Assembly: GCA_030374765.1 (NCBI GenBank)
Contig: JARGXX010000071.1
Coordinates: 2,356,001-2,420,000, forward strand
Length of the DNA: 64,000 nucleotides
Direction of reading: 5' to 3'
DNA from: Agarophyton chilense
Taxonomy: Eukaryota; Rhodophyta; Florideophyceae; Gracilariales; Gracilariaceae
Below, one piece after another: positions 10,429-21,277 of this stretch. Every line of letters starts with the position of its first letter. The stretch's first letter is position 1. Below the pieces are notes generated by a model. The model saw nothing but the letters and a program-made list of their open reading frames with translations. It was not told the origin of the DNA and did not search any database. The translations under genes were made by a program, and so were the position numbers.

Positions 10429-11989
10429 GTTGTAATGATGTCTTTTGTGATATGGGACTTGGCAAATACGAGCAGGCTGATATCGCTTTCAAGTGGATCA
10501 GGTCTCGATGCAGTTCATGTATGCTCGTACTGGCTCCGTCGAATTCGAACTGGGCAATGGAAGTGCAGTTTATTCAAGTTATTATTGCAACAATGTTTTA
10601 ATTAGAAGGGCACGTCAAATAGATGTTGAAGTGACACATTAATTTTACGAGCTGACTGCCTGTTCAATGCGGTGGTCAGTGTGTATCGCTGAGTTTGGGC
10701 TGAGGCACTGCTTCTCCGGAGTTTGAGATCTGGCTTCTGTACATCGCACCACAAGTGCGGGGGAAACTGAACAATGGAGGGCTTTCACTTTGAAAGTTGA
10801 TGCATGCCGCTATTAGAGTGTCCTTGAGTTTTTGCATCGGGCAGATCGTCAATGTCCAAAAACTAAGAAACGGCACGAAGACTTACCAAGAATTTCGGAA
10901 GCATGGAAGCAATAACAGGTACGGAAAGATGTGTAGATATTTCTTGTATAGAAGCCATCCAGCACCATGTTGCGTTTAACGTGAGGGTAGAGACGCATGT
11001 GACCCAGTTCACGCACAATATCGCGCTCATTTTGTCAAACGTTGTGATACTTGAGCTCCTGAGATGTGCAACATGGATTTGTACGCCGCTGTAATCATGC
11101 CCTCACAAACAATTGAGTGGTTCCATCAGTTCGGCGTCGTACATGTAATCAATCGTAATTTTGCAGTCTAGAAATGTGCATGAGTGTATCAGGTTTCCTC
11201 CCATTCACAGGATCATCAATTAAATGATCACAAACAGCAAGACGCCATCTTTGTAAGATATTTCTCGAGGTAGATAAGCAGCACAAGCATAGTAAATATG
11301 TTCTCAATCCGAAAGATTGTTGAAGTTTCCGGCCGTGGCCATTTCCATTTATAACACAAAGTCCCGCCGCGTACACAGTGCGCTCGTAAGAAGAGTGCTT
11401 CGTGTAAACATATCTTGTCCCCTCTCGCATTCACATACATGTGGAGCACAGCTCATGAGTTAGGCTCCCTAATTTGACAGAAGAAGCTCAAAGTTGACGA
11501 AGAACGTGATGCCACCAACAACGCTCGTTGGCTTACAATCCAACTGTATCATAGGCCAAAGAGCCTTTACTTACAAGTCCGTTCACTAATTACCAGCAAC
11601 ATATTTCTTTGATGGAGCTGTACGGAATAAAGCATTGCATTCATTTTATCCAGCAGTTCAACGGGGCGGGCGCGCTGCCTAATTTTTGCTTCGCTGAAAC
11701 TGCAGTTGACAGCATCTCGAACAAAAAACCACGACAGTACGTTGCCCAGAAGAGGCGTGCAAAACGACACGGGCATGCTTGACTGCGCTCAGTCAAATGC
11801 CCACAAACTCCACGTTTCCTCGATCGGCGGATGGTGCCTGATTGAGAACAACACAAGCCCCTCTCCCCACCGTAACCAAGGCCGCCATTCCTTTTGTCAC
11901 ATGTTTGTTCTACTCTCGAATACCCCTATAAATCTAAGCTAACCTACCAACGATTGTGAGCCACTGCTACTTTTCTTTATCGCAGTTGC
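10429..11989. other. Gene-free intergenic region
   Basis: About 1.56 kb between the start of the hydrolase gene and the INO80B-like gene, hence a divergent promoter region. Only short frames below 95 codons occur, with no recognisable domain or codon pattern. I see no tRNA or repeat here. Confidence 0.5.
11927..11933 (+). promoter_or_regulatory. TATA-like box upstream of the INO80B-like gene
   Basis: The sequence tataaat lies 57 bases before the ATG at 11990, in a locally AT-richer stretch. The spacing would suit a TATA box with a short 5' leader. Seen by eye only. Confidence 0.35.
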
Positions 11990-13264
11990 ATGACAATGTC
12001 GCCACAGGAATCTTACAGCAGTGACGAAGTCAATAAACTCCCCGCGGTACCTCGTGTTCGTCGAAGCAGTGGCGCTAAGCCCCCAGTTCCGCGACCAAGT
12101 CGCTCCGCAAGTAAGAGTAGTAAAGGACACGCAAAGGTCGCTGAAAAACGGCCTGTTCGACAATCAACGCGTCGCCGCGTTGCGAAGAGAAGTTTTCGAG
12201 AAGACTCCGCGAACAGCGAAGACGATGGAAATGAATCCTACATTGAGGTTCGACGCACATCGCGGCGCTCACAAAAAACCCGAAAGGTTATAGACGACGA
12301 CGATGACGACGAAGAGGATGAGGATGAGGATGAAGCCATCCTCGGTAATGAGAATAAAGACGAACTCTATGAGAAAGATGATAATGAAATGAGCGCGGGG
12401 ATGATGGATGATGACGATGACGATCATGATCATAATGATGATGATGATGATGATGATGACATTGACATGGAGGATGACGACGATGTTTCGAAGAGCGCAT
12501 CTGTGTTGGTTTCGCGCTCCAAGAAAAGACGCAAGACCATCAGGGAGAGTAGTAGTGACAGCCGAGATGTTGATCGAGAAGATGAGAACGGGAATGCAGA
12601 TGGAAACGAAGATAGCAACGATTTCACAAACGATAGTGTTGACGGCGAAGGCAACGAACTGATCAAGAGACAGAAAGACATCCTCGCCCAGTTAGAGGCA
12701 GAAGTTGGAAAAGATGATTCTGAAGACTTCAAGAGTGAATCTTCCGATGAGCCGAAGCCAAAGAGATCAAGAAGGCTTACAAGCAGGCAAAGGGCATTAC
12801 AAGGTGAGAATGTGAAGCTTGAGTATTCGAAGCTCGATTCTCCAAAGGCTAAGAAGAAGGATGTTCAAGAAGATTGGGACCATGACGAGGAAATGGAGAT
12901 GAAGAGACAGCAGAAGGCGAGACTTCGCCAGATGGTGTCGGAAAAAAGGAACAAGGAAAAGAGAGCAGCTATGGTGGACAAAGTATTGCGAGGTGTGACT
13001 TCTAAAAGAAAGAAGTTCACCCTGGCGACTGAAGCAAGAGCTGCGCAGATTGAAGATCGTCTAACTCAGAATGAGATGCGGGATGGATGCATGAGGTACG
13101 TCAGCAATCGAGAGGGATGCACGCTTTCCATCCCGAAAGATGCTGTCGTTCCCCCATACTTGAAGAAAAGTCTCAAAGCCGTTTATCCTCCGTTATGCAA
13201 ACGAGATCCCAAGACAGGAAAGAGAGAGTTTTCTAACGTTTCAACATCTGCCAGTGCTATGTGA
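11990..13264 (+). CDS. INO80 chromatin-remodelling complex subunit B (Ies2/PAPA-1-like)
   Basis: A 424-residue, highly charged nuclear protein. Residues about 1-260 alternate Arg/Lys-rich and Asp/Glu-rich stretches, including a polyaspartate run coded by a GAT repeat. The diagnostic part is the C-terminal third. Near residues 300-330 a PAPA-1 type basic helix reads KRQQKARLRQMVSEKR. It is followed by a short ordered tail with RYVSNREGCTLSIP and YPPLCKRDPKTGKR, which resembles the end of Ies2/INO80B proteins. In yeast and animals, this subunit activates the INO80 ATPase. The call rests on the C-terminus; the acidic N-terminus is not informative. Confidence 0.72.
   Translation: MTMSPQESYSSDEVNKLPAVPRVRRSSGAKPPVPRPSRSASKSSKGHAKVAEKRPVRQSTRRRVAKRSFREDSANSEDDGNESYIEVRRTSRRSQKTRKVIDDDDDDEEDEDEDEAILGNENKDELYEKDDNEMSAGMMDDDDDDHDHNDDDDDDDDIDMEDDDDVSKSASVLVSRSKKRRKTIRESSSDSRDVDREDENGNADGNEDSNDFTNDSVDGEGNELIKRQKDILAQLEAEVGKDDSEDFKSESSDEPKPKRSRRLTSRQRALQGENVKLEYSKLDSPKAKKKDVQEDWDHDEEMEMKRQQKARLRQMVSEKRNKEKRAAMVDKVLRGVTSKRKKFTLATEARAAQIEDRLTQNEMRDGCMRYVSNREGCTLSIPKDAVVPPYLKKSLKAVYPPLCKRDPKTGKREFSNVSTSASAM
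12435..12459 (+). repeat. GAT trinucleotide repeat inside coding sequence
   Basis: About eight uninterrupted ATG/GAT triplets, giving a polyaspartate run in the INO80B-like protein. They lie within a wider GAT/GAC-rich stretch from 12297 to 12485, which is likely to vary in length between strains. Confidence 0.8.
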
Positions 13265-13759
13265 CCTTGGAAACCTTGGAAACCCCCGTTCGCAACATTG
13301 ATAGGGAGCTAGGGATGTTTGCGTTTTATCTTTTCGCTATAGCATACTGGTAAACTTGTCTGCCTTCGAATAACCTTTAAGCAAACTGCATTGAAATGTT
13401 TATACAAGTCATGAATAACGCTATCAATGGTATCCCCACCCATTTGAGTCCACGAATCTCAAGATGAAATTTGGTCTTGCGGTGCGTTGCATGAACAGTG
13501 CTCATTCCTCTACAGTGGATTGTTTTCCTTGACATAACCCTCATTTTAAACCAGCTCAGCTGAAGCCATCAGTCGGCTTTGGATGTATTGAGGCTCATGT
13601 GCCGTGCAGAATGAGATGCAAATGGTGCCGCTCACAATGGTATAGCTTTCTCCGTATGACAGGACAGGGATGAAGTGCAGAAGCCTCGAACACATCGTTA
13701 GCCCAGGCACCCTTTACAGCCTGTATCCTTCTTCCTTGTGGTATCGAAGATAAAGTGTT

Positions 13760-15961
13760 TTATATTAACTCTGATCCCGATGGCAGAATGTATTTCGCCG
13801 ATAAAGAGGCATACTTGCAAATCCCAAGGTCTTTGTCGAACATCAAGAATCCATGCATCTTCAGCCGTTTTTGCTTCTCTCGTGATCCTTTTATCCAGTT
13901 ATTGTGCAAAATAAATAGGTTTGGAAACTCTAGAAGTATTGTTCCCGCAGGCAACTCCCATATACGATGTGTGTTTCCATTGGGGTACAAATTACGATCT
14001 AAGAGCTGCAGGGTCATCTCTCCGTACAAACAGCGGTCATTTCCGACCTTTCTCTCCCCCTTCTTGCCGCAAATTACATCGTAAAAACACGGCTGCTCTG
14101 ACATATTTGATTGCTTCGCGAAAGCGATGATATCCTCAAAAGCATTTATGGTTCTATTGTTCCTGTGAACCAGATAGAAACCTGAGTTAATCCTCCTTTT
14201 CTCATTCGCATTTTCACCGTCAGGGGCGTTCGACTGGATTATGAGATCGGCATTATGGCCTTTCAGGTCATTCAAAGGATTCCTAAACCAGACTATATCC
14301 GTATCTGTCCATACCACATCATACCCTAGCTTTAAAACCCGAAGCACAATTCTGGACTTCAACTTGCTCAATTGCTTAAAGGAATCAGTCCCGTAGGAAG
14401 CATCCAAAACACTCGAATTGAACATCATGGTGGTTTCCAAATATACTGGGACCCCCCTCAAAAAGGCATACCGGTACAGTTGGGCGTCAAACGCTGCAAC
14501 TACGAAGTTCATTATCTTCAGCTCCCTCATATTACAAACCCAGTTCATCATAATATCTCGATATCCAAAGTTCATAGCTGATAAAATCACTGTATTATCC
14601 TCGACGACGCGTTCGACGACCGTTCGAAGCGTAAGAGGTAGCCCAAAATATTGTGGTTCTTCATCCGAACCCGGAACCATGACCGGTATTTCGTAATCCG
14701 CCTTCGTTTCTTGTGAAATACTTCCACACTTAATAATTCTAGAACCTTGTCTAAAAATGGGGTCAGTCTGTGTCTCTGCGGATGACGGAGAGTATTCACA
14801 GTTGCAAATCCCCGGCCGTACTCGCCGAACTAAACATGTTCCTCCTGCTTCGAGACATCTCGAAATTCGCCAAGGAGCATATAGAATGTTACCCATTTGG
14901 TTTTTGTAAGATCCGAACCGAGAACTTAGATAGATGTTAACAAACAGTTCAAACTTTGATCTCTTTCCTTCGGACCAGAAGGTGTCCTGTAGACCCGATT
15001 TTCCAGATTGAAATACTCGACTGTGATCATGACGGATGTGGACACTCATTACTGACTCTGAAGCGTCGATGACGTGCCTTCGACCAGTTGCTATGGTTTC
15101 ATGCGTCAGCCAATTGTCATACTTCCCTCGTCCAAATATGAATGGTGGCATTTGTACATCAAACAACGGAGGTCCATCTGGATTCCAAGCCCACAAATCC
15201 ATTCCTCCGTATGTGTGAAGTTTTCCGTGATTCAAAGAGTATTCTCGTAGCTTTTCTTCGTAGCTATCATTTTCTTCGTTTATTTCATGGGGTAGTTTCT
15301 CTAGATCATATCGAGCACTAACCATCAGATAATCTTTGAATCTTGACCTGACTTTTTTCATTGTCGAAATGAAGTCATTTGTCAATATGATATCCCCGTT
15401 GATGATCACAGTAACATCGGCCTTCGAAGAGTTGGCAATATGAAACATAGAATTGAAAAGAGGAACTCCAAGAAAATTCTGATCCACATCAGATCGTATG
15501 TTTAGACCATACTCAGTGGCTACTTGGTCATATCCAAGTTCATGTCCAAGAAGAGTAATTTTTGGCCTTGGTGTTAATCTTTGCCACGATCTGATTGCTC
15601 GCAGGTTTACATTACGATCCTCACCGACAAACGGCTTTGGAGCTGAAAAGATTTCAATGTCAAACGAGGCAGGTTCGAAAGTATTCCTGGCAATATTAAT
15701 GCTTCGGGTACTCATTGAAGGTGAATCGGACAGTCTTTGAATGAAAACAACCGGAGACCTGTGAACGGGTGGAAGTAGGCTTGTGTCTATGTACAGAAGC
15801 AAAAGCAGCAAAGCCCAAATGAAGAGATAAAACTGCGGCGTTCGGTAAACCCCATTGAGAATTGGTCTTCTCAAAAGTTTCTCTCTCTTGCTGCGGCCAG
15901 CTTCTCCACGGTAAGTTGGCACCTTTGAAGCGTATCTGTTGAATGCTCGCATCTTTCTCAC
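13760..15961 (-). CDS. Type II membrane glycosyltransferase with two GT-A-like halves, GT77-like (copy 1)
   Basis: A 733-residue Golgi-type enzyme. A short basic cytosolic tail is followed by one hydrophobic helix at about residues 43-62 (signal anchor). The first lumenal domain (about 100-340) begins with DIEIFSAPKPFVG. It contains VIINGDIILTNDF near residue 188 and GGMDLWAW...FIFGRGKYDNW, a GT-A-like pattern. The second domain (about 450-720) is a nucleotide-diphospho-sugar transferase of the GT77 type (RRA/XEG113/RGXT relatives), with the DxD motif in WTDTDIVWF near residue 553, then INSGFYL and ILHNNW. Sugar and acceptor are unknown; a cell-wall polysaccharide or glycoprotein role is an inference. 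The next gene upstream on the same strand is a close paralogue. Confidence 0.87.
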   Translation of the reverse strand: MRKMRAFNRYASKVPTYRGEAGRSKREKLLRRPILNGVYRTPQFYLFIWALLLLLLYIDTSLLPPVHRSPVVFIQRLSDSPSMSTRSINIARNTFEPASFDIEIFSAPKPFVGEDRNVNLRAIRSWQRLTPRPKITLLGHELGYDQVATEYGLNIRSDVDQNFLGVPLFNSMFHIANSSKADVTVIINGDIILTNDFISTMKKVRSRFKDYLMVSARYDLEKLPHEINEENDSYEEKLREYSLNHGKLHTYGGMDLWAWNPDGPPLFDVQMPPFIFGRGKYDNWLTHETIATGRRHVIDASESVMSVHIRHDHSRVFQSGKSGLQDTFWSEGKRSKFELFVNIYLSSRFGSYKNQMGNILYAPWRISRCLEAGGTCLVRRVRPGICNCEYSPSSAETQTDPIFRQGSRIIKCGSISQETKADYEIPVMVPGSDEEPQYFGLPLTLRTVVERVVEDNTVILSAMNFGYRDIMMNWVCNMRELKIMNFVVAAFDAQLYRYAFLRGVPVYLETTMMFNSSVLDASYGTDSFKQLSKLKSRIVLRVLKLGYDVVWTDTDIVWFRNPLNDLKGHNADLIIQSNAPDGENANEKRRINSGFYLVHRNNRTINAFEDIIAFAKQSNMSEQPCFYDVICGKKGERKVGNDRCLYGEMTLQLLDRNLYPNGNTHRIWELPAGTILLEFPNLFILHNNWIKGSREKQKRLKMHGFLMFDKDLGICKYASLSAKYILPSGSELI

Positions 15962-17568
15962 TTAGAAAAGAGCAATTTTGTGCTTTCTTCTCCGCTTTTC
16001 CTCTCAGATCTCCGCGTGGGGATAGATCCTGACAGCACAGGGTCCCGAAGTAGATAATCTTCTCAAAAGGGACGAAACCCTAAAGAAAAAAAACCGAGTT
16101 CATTCTGTCTATCTCCACGGGGAATACGACCAAAAGAATCTGTCCGTTTCTGGCTGTTGTAAATCTGGCGACGAAATAAATACAGAACTATGTGATTATG
16201 TAGTTTCTCAATCTTCCAGCCGAGGACGGAGTCCTCGAAGAATCATAAAAACCTCCTTACAGAATAACTGTACATTCCAAAGTAAAGTCGAGAAATCAAC
16301 GAATACGTCGAGGAGGAACGCACTGGAATAGTAGATATAAACGCGTAGGTCGTTTATGTCTAAAGGTGAGAACTAACGCTTAAAACAGATTAGAATGAAG
16401 GGCATTGCCATACTATGCTCAAGCTAGAAACATGAGAACACCACAGAAATAGAAAATCACGGTTAAAGGAAGGGCTTCCAACCAATCCTCGGCGCTTTCC
16501 GGACTGACTATCAAGTGTGTGGAAGTAAGTCTACATGATGAAGTCATAGCAAGAACAGACGCCCTCTCCCATGTGCATGATAAACGACTTACACAGTGCA
16601 GCAAGTCCAATCCAAAACAAATCAAACTGCTTCATCTCCGAATTGGCATCAGATTCTAAAATTTCTCAGCGAGAAGGAAAACTTCACGGTGCAAAAACAT
16701 CAGGCCTCTGTCCAGTGCAAACCTTCTCCATAAACCATAACATATCGCATGCATTTCAATCCTTTTTGCTCTGTACCAGACGAAACAGGGGATTATTTCG
16801 CAAACGCTGTGGTTGCATTCAAAGTGCATAGATGTACTTTTTTCTGTCATCAAAAAACCGCAAAAAGGGGGTTTAGCCCTTCGAAGCCCTTGTCGTTTTC
16901 GTCAACATGAGCCGTACGAGTCTGTGCCTTACGTAGAGCAGGGATACAAGGAGTGCTTGCCATTTCGTGGCTGCGCTCTGGTGCAGTGTAAAGTATTCGC
17001 AGAATTTAGTTAGTGACCGTAAATTGCTGCCGTTTCAAGAGCCCAAGCCCGACGAGAGAGAAGACTTCTGCACGCCAGAAACAGCGCCTTCTGTCACATA
17101 GGGGCGTTGACGTATATGAGGGTTGACAACACTATTACCGTTGTACCCTTGGCCTAGTTTGAATAAGTTGAAAACAGCAAAGAACGAAAACGTCAAGACA
17201 GGAGTATCAATCTTTAAGGATGTCCACGCCCAAGTTCAGTAAGATGTTCCTCCGCCTTGGCCATATATCCAAGCCTCTTGTTAAACACCGTTTTGTGGTG
17301 CGTATTTTGTACTATTGAACAAACTCACAGGAGCAATGAAATGTGACACTGAAAATCCATCGCTGAGTCTCCAGAAGTAGATAAGTGCATGATGATATGC
17401 TTCACGACGTTGTTTGCAATCCTTAATGACGCCTACATCATTGTCAAATGAGGCGTTATGAAACAGTTTTTTCAACAAGAGAATCTCTGATTCATCATGA
17501 GAACCGCTTCATCGCCGTCTGATATTTGTCTCAGCATGTTGTTGCAAAGGACTTTATTGTTCTCTAGA
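15962..17568. other. Gene-free spacer between the paired glycosyltransferase genes
   Basis: About 1.6 kb with ordinary composition. It serves as the promoter of the 13.8-16.0 kb gene and as the 3' region of its paralogue. No frame above 90 codons resembles a protein, and no trace of a third gene copy is visible. Confidence 0.5.
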
Positions 17569-19689
17569 CTACCATGTTTCTGGATACACGCACAATTCAG
17601 ATTCTCTGTCGTATAGAATGAAGCCGTGTCGTTCGAATCGATCTCTTTTCCCATCGGCACCTTTCACCCAATTGTTGTGAAGAATAAAAAGATGAGGAAA
17701 CTTTTCGGGGATTTTCCCGGGAGTGGTGTCCCAGATTCCATCTGTAATGCCGTTGGGATAGAGATGGCGGTTCAGAAGCTTCACAATCATGCCATTATAT
17801 TTGCATGTGTCGCCTCCTTCAGCTCTTTGGCCTTCCTTTCCGCACATGACATCATAAAAACATGGTTGTTCTGACATTCGCGACTTTGAAGCGAAGAGAA
17901 TGATGTCTTCAAACGCCTGTATTGTGGCAGGATTACTCCTCGCCAGATAAAATCCAGAATTCAGCCTCCTTCTACCATTCATTGGTTCGTTGTCGGGCGC
18001 GTTGGTCTGAATTGAGAGATCAGCGTGATACGCCCACATGTCTTGCAATGGATTTCGAAAGTAGATAATGTCACTGTCTGTCCACATGACGTTAAATCCC
18101 TCCTTCAGAATTCTAACAACCACACGGGACTTCATTTTCGTCAATTGCTTGAAAGAGTCAGACCCGTAAGTGGCATCGCTGATAATTGAAGAGTTCAATC
18201 CTTGAAAGATGGTGTTCTCGAGATAGGTTGGCAAACCGCGGGTGTAGGCAAACTTATATAAATCCGCATCTAAGGCGGCGATCACAAAGTTTGTGATCCC
18301 TAAATGTCTCATATTGCAAACCCAGTTCATCATGATCCCACGATAACCGTAGTTGAGAGCTGATAATATGACAGTGTTGTTAACAACAACCTTTTCAATC
18401 ACCGATTTCATCGTGAGCGGGAGACCAAAAGCTGGGGCTTCCGTTGATCCTTCGGGAACAAGAACTGGAATGACAAAATTCTCTTTGGTCTCTACGGAGA
18501 TCATCCCACATCTAATGACTCTCGATCCGTTTTTCACAACGGGGTCGGTTTGAGTATTGCTCACGAAGCTTGAGAATTCGCAGTTGCAAATACCAGGTCT
18601 CTTTCGTTTCAAAAGGCACATCCCCATTGGCTCCATACAGAGAGAAAGCTTCCAAGGCGCAAACAAAACGTTTCCCATCTGGTTGGTATACGATCCAACA
18701 TGCAGGCTGAGATAAATGTTGATAAAAAGCTCAAACTTTGACTTTTTACCTTCAGACCAGAATGCGCCCAGCAGTCTTCGCTTACCCCCTGCCTTTGAAT
18801 CGCCCCCGCCCGTAACGAGATGGTAGTCATGACGGACATGAACGGTTAAACAAGTTTCAGAAGCATCCACAACTTGCCTTCTTCCAGCGGCGATCGTTTC
18901 ATGAGTTAGCCAATTATCGTACTTTCCTCGCCCAAAAATGAAATGGGGCATCACCGGATCAAACAATCTCGGCCCCTGAGTATTCCAAGCCCAGACATCC
19001 ATTCCACCGTAAGTGTGCAGAGTACCAGTAGAGAGAACATGTTGACGAATTTTTCGAACGTATTCCGGATCAGTATCTTCTAAATTATCCGGCAATTTGT
19101 CTACATCGTAACGAGCTGCAACTACAAGAAAGTGTTCAAAGTTAGAGATGACCTTCTTCACTGTTTGTACGAAATCGTCGAAGAGTAGAATGTCACCATT
19201 GATGATAACTGTCACCATTGCTTTCGAATCGTTAGCCCGTTGAAACATGGAGTTGAAAAGAGGCACACCGAGAAAGTTCTTATCAACTCGCCGTTCGATG
19301 TGCAATCCAAATTCCTCTGCAGCTTCCTCGTAGCCGGTTTCGTATCCTAACAATGTAATCCTCGGGGTAGGATTGAGGCGCAGCCATGATCGTATTGCTC
19401 TTTCGTTGCCTGGCTTATCATCTCCAATAAAGGGCTTGGGCGCTGAAAAAATCTCTATCGAAAGATCGCTGATTCTGTCACTGAAATCACCAACCTGTTC
19501 ACCCTCCGCATGCTCAGGCAGTCTGAGGGTACCCCGATAGAACGAATTTGCCTGGGGATTCCGAAGTTGGATAAAACTTATCAACAGGAGGGCTGCAGAC
19601 CAGAAGAATAGCCATGACGAAATGTTGTTGCTGTGTTTCGACGAGCTTTTGTTGCCTCTCCTGTACTCGCGGTCACGATCCCTACGCAT
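17569..19689 (-). CDS. Type II membrane glycosyltransferase with two GT-A-like halves, GT77-like (copy 2)
   Basis: A paralogue of the 13.8-16.0 kb gene with the same orientation and domain order. From the ATG at 19689 (MRRDRDREYRR) it has 706 residues: a basic tail, a membrane anchor at about residues 23-43, and a first domain starting DIEIFSAPKPFIGDD with VIINGDILLFDDF near residue 165. The GT77-like domain carries the DxD motif in WTDSDIIYF near residue 538, then LNSGFYLARS and FILHNNWVKG. Long blocks are identical or conservative between the two copies, for example FGRGKYDNWLTHETIA, which shows tandem duplication. The frame opens 26 codons earlier at 19767, but 19689 gives the standard short basic tail before the anchor. 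Confidence 0.87.
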   Translation of the reverse strand: MRRDRDREYRRGNKSSSKHSNNISSWLFFWSAALLLISFIQLRNPQANSFYRGTLRLPEHAEGEQVGDFSDRISDLSIEIFSAPKPFIGDDKPGNERAIRSWLRLNPTPRITLLGYETGYEEAAEEFGLHIERRVDKNFLGVPLFNSMFQRANDSKAMVTVIINGDILLFDDFVQTVKKVISNFEHFLVVAARYDVDKLPDNLEDTDPEYVRKIRQHVLSTGTLHTYGGMDVWAWNTQGPRLFDPVMPHFIFGRGKYDNWLTHETIAAGRRQVVDASETCLTVHVRHDYHLVTGGGDSKAGGKRRLLGAFWSEGKKSKFELFINIYLSLHVGSYTNQMGNVLFAPWKLSLCMEPMGMCLLKRKRPGICNCEFSSFVSNTQTDPVVKNGSRVIRCGMISVETKENFVIPVLVPEGSTEAPAFGLPLTMKSVIEKVVVNNTVILSALNYGYRGIMMNWVCNMRHLGITNFVIAALDADLYKFAYTRGLPTYLENTIFQGLNSSIISDATYGSDSFKQLTKMKSRVVVRILKEGFNVMWTDSDIIYFRNPLQDMWAYHADLSIQTNAPDNEPMNGRRRLNSGFYLARSNPATIQAFEDIILFASKSRMSEQPCFYDVMCGKEGQRAEGGDTCKYNGMIVKLLNRHLYPNGITDGIWDTTPGKIPEKFPHLFILHNNWVKGADGKRDRFERHGFILYDRESELCVYPETW

Positions 19690-20403
19690 GCTGGTGTTTT
19701 GAGGTTCCAAGGACGTTGAAAGCAACACGAAGACGTGTTCGAAACGATCAAAATGGGGTGTGGGCAAACGAGGGGCTACACAGACGCAGTGCTAAGTAAG
19801 GTTAAGCTTGGGTAGTAGGGTGGGCGACTTTGGTGTAGCTTTGGCAATTGTGCAGAATTAGCATTGTGTAGAAGGCAGACTAGCAGCAAAAGCGCCTCTC
19901 TCCGCACATGCAGACAGAAGGCGTGGACAGAGCAAAGAGGAAAAGTGAGTGAAACTTGGCAGAGACAGATGTGTGTACGGGGAATATAGATGAGTGTTGG
20001 TTCGATGATGAAAGAGGGGAAGCTGTGAGCGAGGCGTACAGTGTGGACGTGTGCAAAACACGGTGTCTGTTGTATATTTCAATTTGAGAGACAAGTGATG
20101 GTAATTCGAGAGGTTGATTGGTGCCACAGTGTGGGTACAGAAGACTGGTGCAGAGGGCGAAAGGGCGAAAGGGCGCAACGACTGTTCGAGCACGAAGGAA
20201 TGGGAAGAAAGTGTGTGTTTTTTTTTCTTTCCGCGCTTGTGTTTCAAAGGCGAGTGGTGGCAGAATGCGTCGTGGAAGGATCGAAAAACAAAGAATTTGG
20301 ACGGAAGAGGAGGGGTGTGGCTCGCACAAGAAACATGTATGTGGGCGTAGGTGAGGGGCGTTGTGGTTTGATACAGAGAATGTTGTAGACACGAGGCAAG
20401 ATG
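19690..20403. other. Intergenic region
   Basis: Promoter side of the second GT77-like gene and 3' side of the small Mediator-like gene. Several frames stay open because the minus strand is C/T-rich, but the products are low-complexity and unsupported. No gene seen. Confidence 0.45.
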
Positions 20404-20866
20404 TTACATATTGTATATGTGGCCAATGAGTCGGGTTTTGAGGTGTCGAAAGGTAGATTCGGACTTGCGAACAAGCTCCAAGGACTTTTCCAAAAGCTCG
20501 TCCTTCTCCTTGACCTCTTGTTGAAGCTTTGCAATATCCTGTAGTAGCACATGGAAACGGAGAGAAGGGCAGCAGGGTTAGGATTTGGAATTGCGGGTTG
20601 TATGGTAGTTGATAAAGAGTACAAAGGTAACGCACGGATTTAAGCACAGCTATGGGAAGGTCAGGGGGATGTAACAGGGACTGTAAATAAAGGTCGAGGT
20701 CGTTGGACACATCAAGAAGGCTCTTCGCCAGCGCCTCTATGTCGAGGTCTGAAGTGACACCATCCAGAGAGGGCTCCTTTTCGTTCTCGCCGGTGTTTGC
20801 CTTGACTCCCGTGGCCTGTGCTAGTTTTCTGACATGGAGGGCAATCTGATCGACCCTGCTCGCCAT
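20404..20866 (-). CDS. Small two-exon gene, Mediator subunit 28-like
   Basis: Two exons: 20866-20636 (77 codons) and 20538-20404 (44 codons plus TAA). They are joined in phase 0 across a 97-bp intron, 20635-20539, that starts GTGCGT and ends CTACAG. The spliced product has 121 residues: an N-terminal helix (VDQIALHVRKLAQ), an acidic middle, and a C-terminal coiled coil (DIAKLQQEVKEKDELLEKSL). The run from a V/I-L-K-x-D-I/V motif through ELxxKDxLLxKxL resembles the conserved coiled coil of metazoan MED28, a head-module subunit of Mediator. The gene model is well supported because both splice sites and the stop fit. The family assignment is tentative, since short coiled coils mislead. The ATG at 20866 follows a low-complexity GC-rich leader. 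Confidence 0.62.
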
Positions 20867-21243
20867 GGCTGCAGAGAAAGTCGAGCGAGAGTTAGGCACG
20901 CGAACATGGACAGGGGGGAGGGGCAGCGGCAAGGAGCAACGGGACGGACCAAGGGGGGAAGGAGGCTCTGTCTTGGACCAAAGTGGACACGTGTCACCAA
21001 GCATGACAGATCCAAAGTTGGGTGATCGATTTGTGGGTGTTTGTTGTTCGCTGTCATTGCGCTTCCCATGACAGATGACGCCGAGCGGAGCGGTGGCAGC
21101 GGCGCAAGCGGCCGCGGAGATGGCGCCACGTGTAACGACGTGGCAAAAAAGGGAGACAAAGAAGGCGGAAGGGGTGGCGGAAGGGGTGGCGGAAGGGGTG
21201 GCGGCAGCGCCGCGGACACTGCGTATGGTATCTACGAGGGCGA

Positions 21244-21244
<1 letters not shown>

Positions 21245-21274
<30 letters not shown>
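21245..21274 (+). repeat. GGCGAC hexanucleotide array
   Basis: Five perfect copies of ggcgac, followed by degenerate units (ggcaac, agcgac). The same hexamer array recurs at about 38678-38717, there coding for a Ser-Pro stem in a glycosyltransferase. Confidence 0.85.
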
Positions 21275-21277
<3 letters not shown>

